From JBHHZJ01 sp046758005 (GTDB lineage Bacteria; Pseudomonadota; Alphaproteobacteria; Kiloniellales; J153), in assembly GCA_046758005.1 (NCBI GenBank), contig JBHHZJ010000067.1, forward strand, positions 1 to 20,633: 20,633 nt of DNA, written 5' to 3'. Position numbers and translations under genes: made by a program. Shown here piece after piece: positions 20,184 to 20,633 of the stretch (its first letter is position 1; each line of letters begins with the position of its first letter). The notes beneath the pieces were generated by a model, which was given only the letters and a program-made list of their open reading frames with translations, was not told the DNA's origin and made no database searches.

Positions 20184-20633
20184 ATGGCTTCCATCCTCAC
20201 CGATCTGACGAGGACCGTGATCGCGGGCGTGATCCTGACGGCGGTCCTGTTCATCATTTATTATGTCACGCAGGGCTATTCGGCGGGCGACTTCGGGCCG
20301 TTCTTCTTCCGCTGGCTGCACGTCTTGAGCGGCGTCATGTGGATCGGCCTGCTGTGGTACTTCAACTTCGTCCAGATCCCGAACATGGGGAAAATTCCGG
20401 ACGAGCAGAAGCCGGCGATCGGCAAGGTGATCGCGCCGGCGGCCCTCTTCTGGTTCCGCTGGGGCGCCATGGCGACGATCGTCACCGGACTGATCCTGGC
20501 CTGGATGAACGGCTACATCGGCGAGGCGATCATTCTCGGCCTCGGCGCCGTCGGCGAGGGCTACGTGGCCAAGCACACGGCGATCGGCATCGGCATGTGG
20601 CTGGGCGCGATCATGTGGTTCAACGTGTGGTTC
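20184..20633 (+). CDS. PuuD/DUF989-type membrane protein (3' truncated)
   Basis: An open frame of 150 codons running off the end of the window, with ATG 20184 preceded by GGGAAGGG. Hydrophobic segments are visible at about 11-27, 37-58, 80-106 and from 110 on. Landmarks: FFFRWLHVLSGVMWIGLLWY, NFVQIPNMGKIPDEQKPAIG, APAALFWFRWGAM and HTAIGIGMWLGAIMWFNVWF. These resemble the membrane domain called urate oxidase N-terminal (DUF989), found in PuuD and in many marine alphaproteobacterial proteins without the cytochrome c part. The conserved His residues in the helices could bind haem (inference). Whether it acts on urate cannot be judged from the part seen. Confidence 0.75.
   Translation, partial: MASILTDLTRTVIAGVILTAVLFIIYYVTQGYSAGDFGPFFFRWLHVLSGVMWIGLLWYFNFVQIPNMGKIPDEQKPAIGKVIAPAALFWFRWGAMATIVTGLILAWMNGYIGEAIILGLGAVGEGYVAKHTAIGIGMWLGAIMWFNVWF

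Overview
The window is a GC-rich stretch of chromosome, most likely from an alphaproteobacterium of Rhodospirillales or Rhizobiales type. This is inferred from the ParE, GyrA, UvrA and TrmFO sequence styles, from the clustering of uvrA, ssb, gyrA and coaD, and from a histidine-kinase H-box of alphaproteobacterial style. No taxonomic marker such as 16S rRNA is present, so the assignment is only an inference. Most of the window is housekeeping. Mobile-like content is limited to short palindromic repeats and one toxin-antitoxin pair.

Layout. 1-1891: 3' part of parE (topoisomerase IV subunit B). 1891-2021: a two-hairpin palindromic element starting inside the parE stop codon. 2180-3235: a predicted lipoprotein, a second two-hairpin element and a 66-aa membrane protein. 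3305-4015 (minus): a coiled-coil protein preceded by a candidate 37-aa small ORF in an AT-rich patch. 4199-4274 (minus): tRNA-Lys(UUU) with a convincing promoter. 4387-4534: a degenerate, inverted copy of the second element, ending at the coaD stop. 4534-7837 (minus): gyrA-coaD operon. 8053-8691 (minus): exported Met/His-rich cytochrome c. 9056-9886: membrane histidine-kinase-like protein that stops after HisKA. 9883-10344 (minus): ssb, diverging from uvrA (10498-13455). 13544-14250: MntA-HepT toxin-antitoxin pair. 14483-15960: class III adenylate cyclase and a 62-aa membrane protein. 16011-17387: trmFO. 17388-18233 (minus): NDUFAF6-like member of the squalene/phytoene synthase family. 18377-18513: another paired palindrome. 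18552-20078: MFS transporter with an odd C-terminal tail. 20184 to the end: start of a PuuD/DUF989-type membrane protein behind a perfect inverted repeat.

How it fits together. parE, gyrA, ssb and uvrA supply topology control, single-strand protection and excision repair. coaD supplies the last-but-one step of CoA synthesis. trmFO and tRNA-Lys serve translation. The cytochrome c, the NDUFAF6-like protein and possibly the PuuD-like protein point to an aerobic respiratory lifestyle.

Most interesting signals: a set of short non-coding elements (1891-2021, 2800-2942, 4387-4534) sharing ATACC/GGTAT borders and a hairpin-spacer-hairpin design, two of which touch the stop codons of essential genes; a second palindrome family at 18377-18513; a kinase with HisKA but no ATPase domain; and a Gly-Glu substitution in the quinolone-binding region of GyrA. 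I did not find a convincing large, wholly new multi-gene system.
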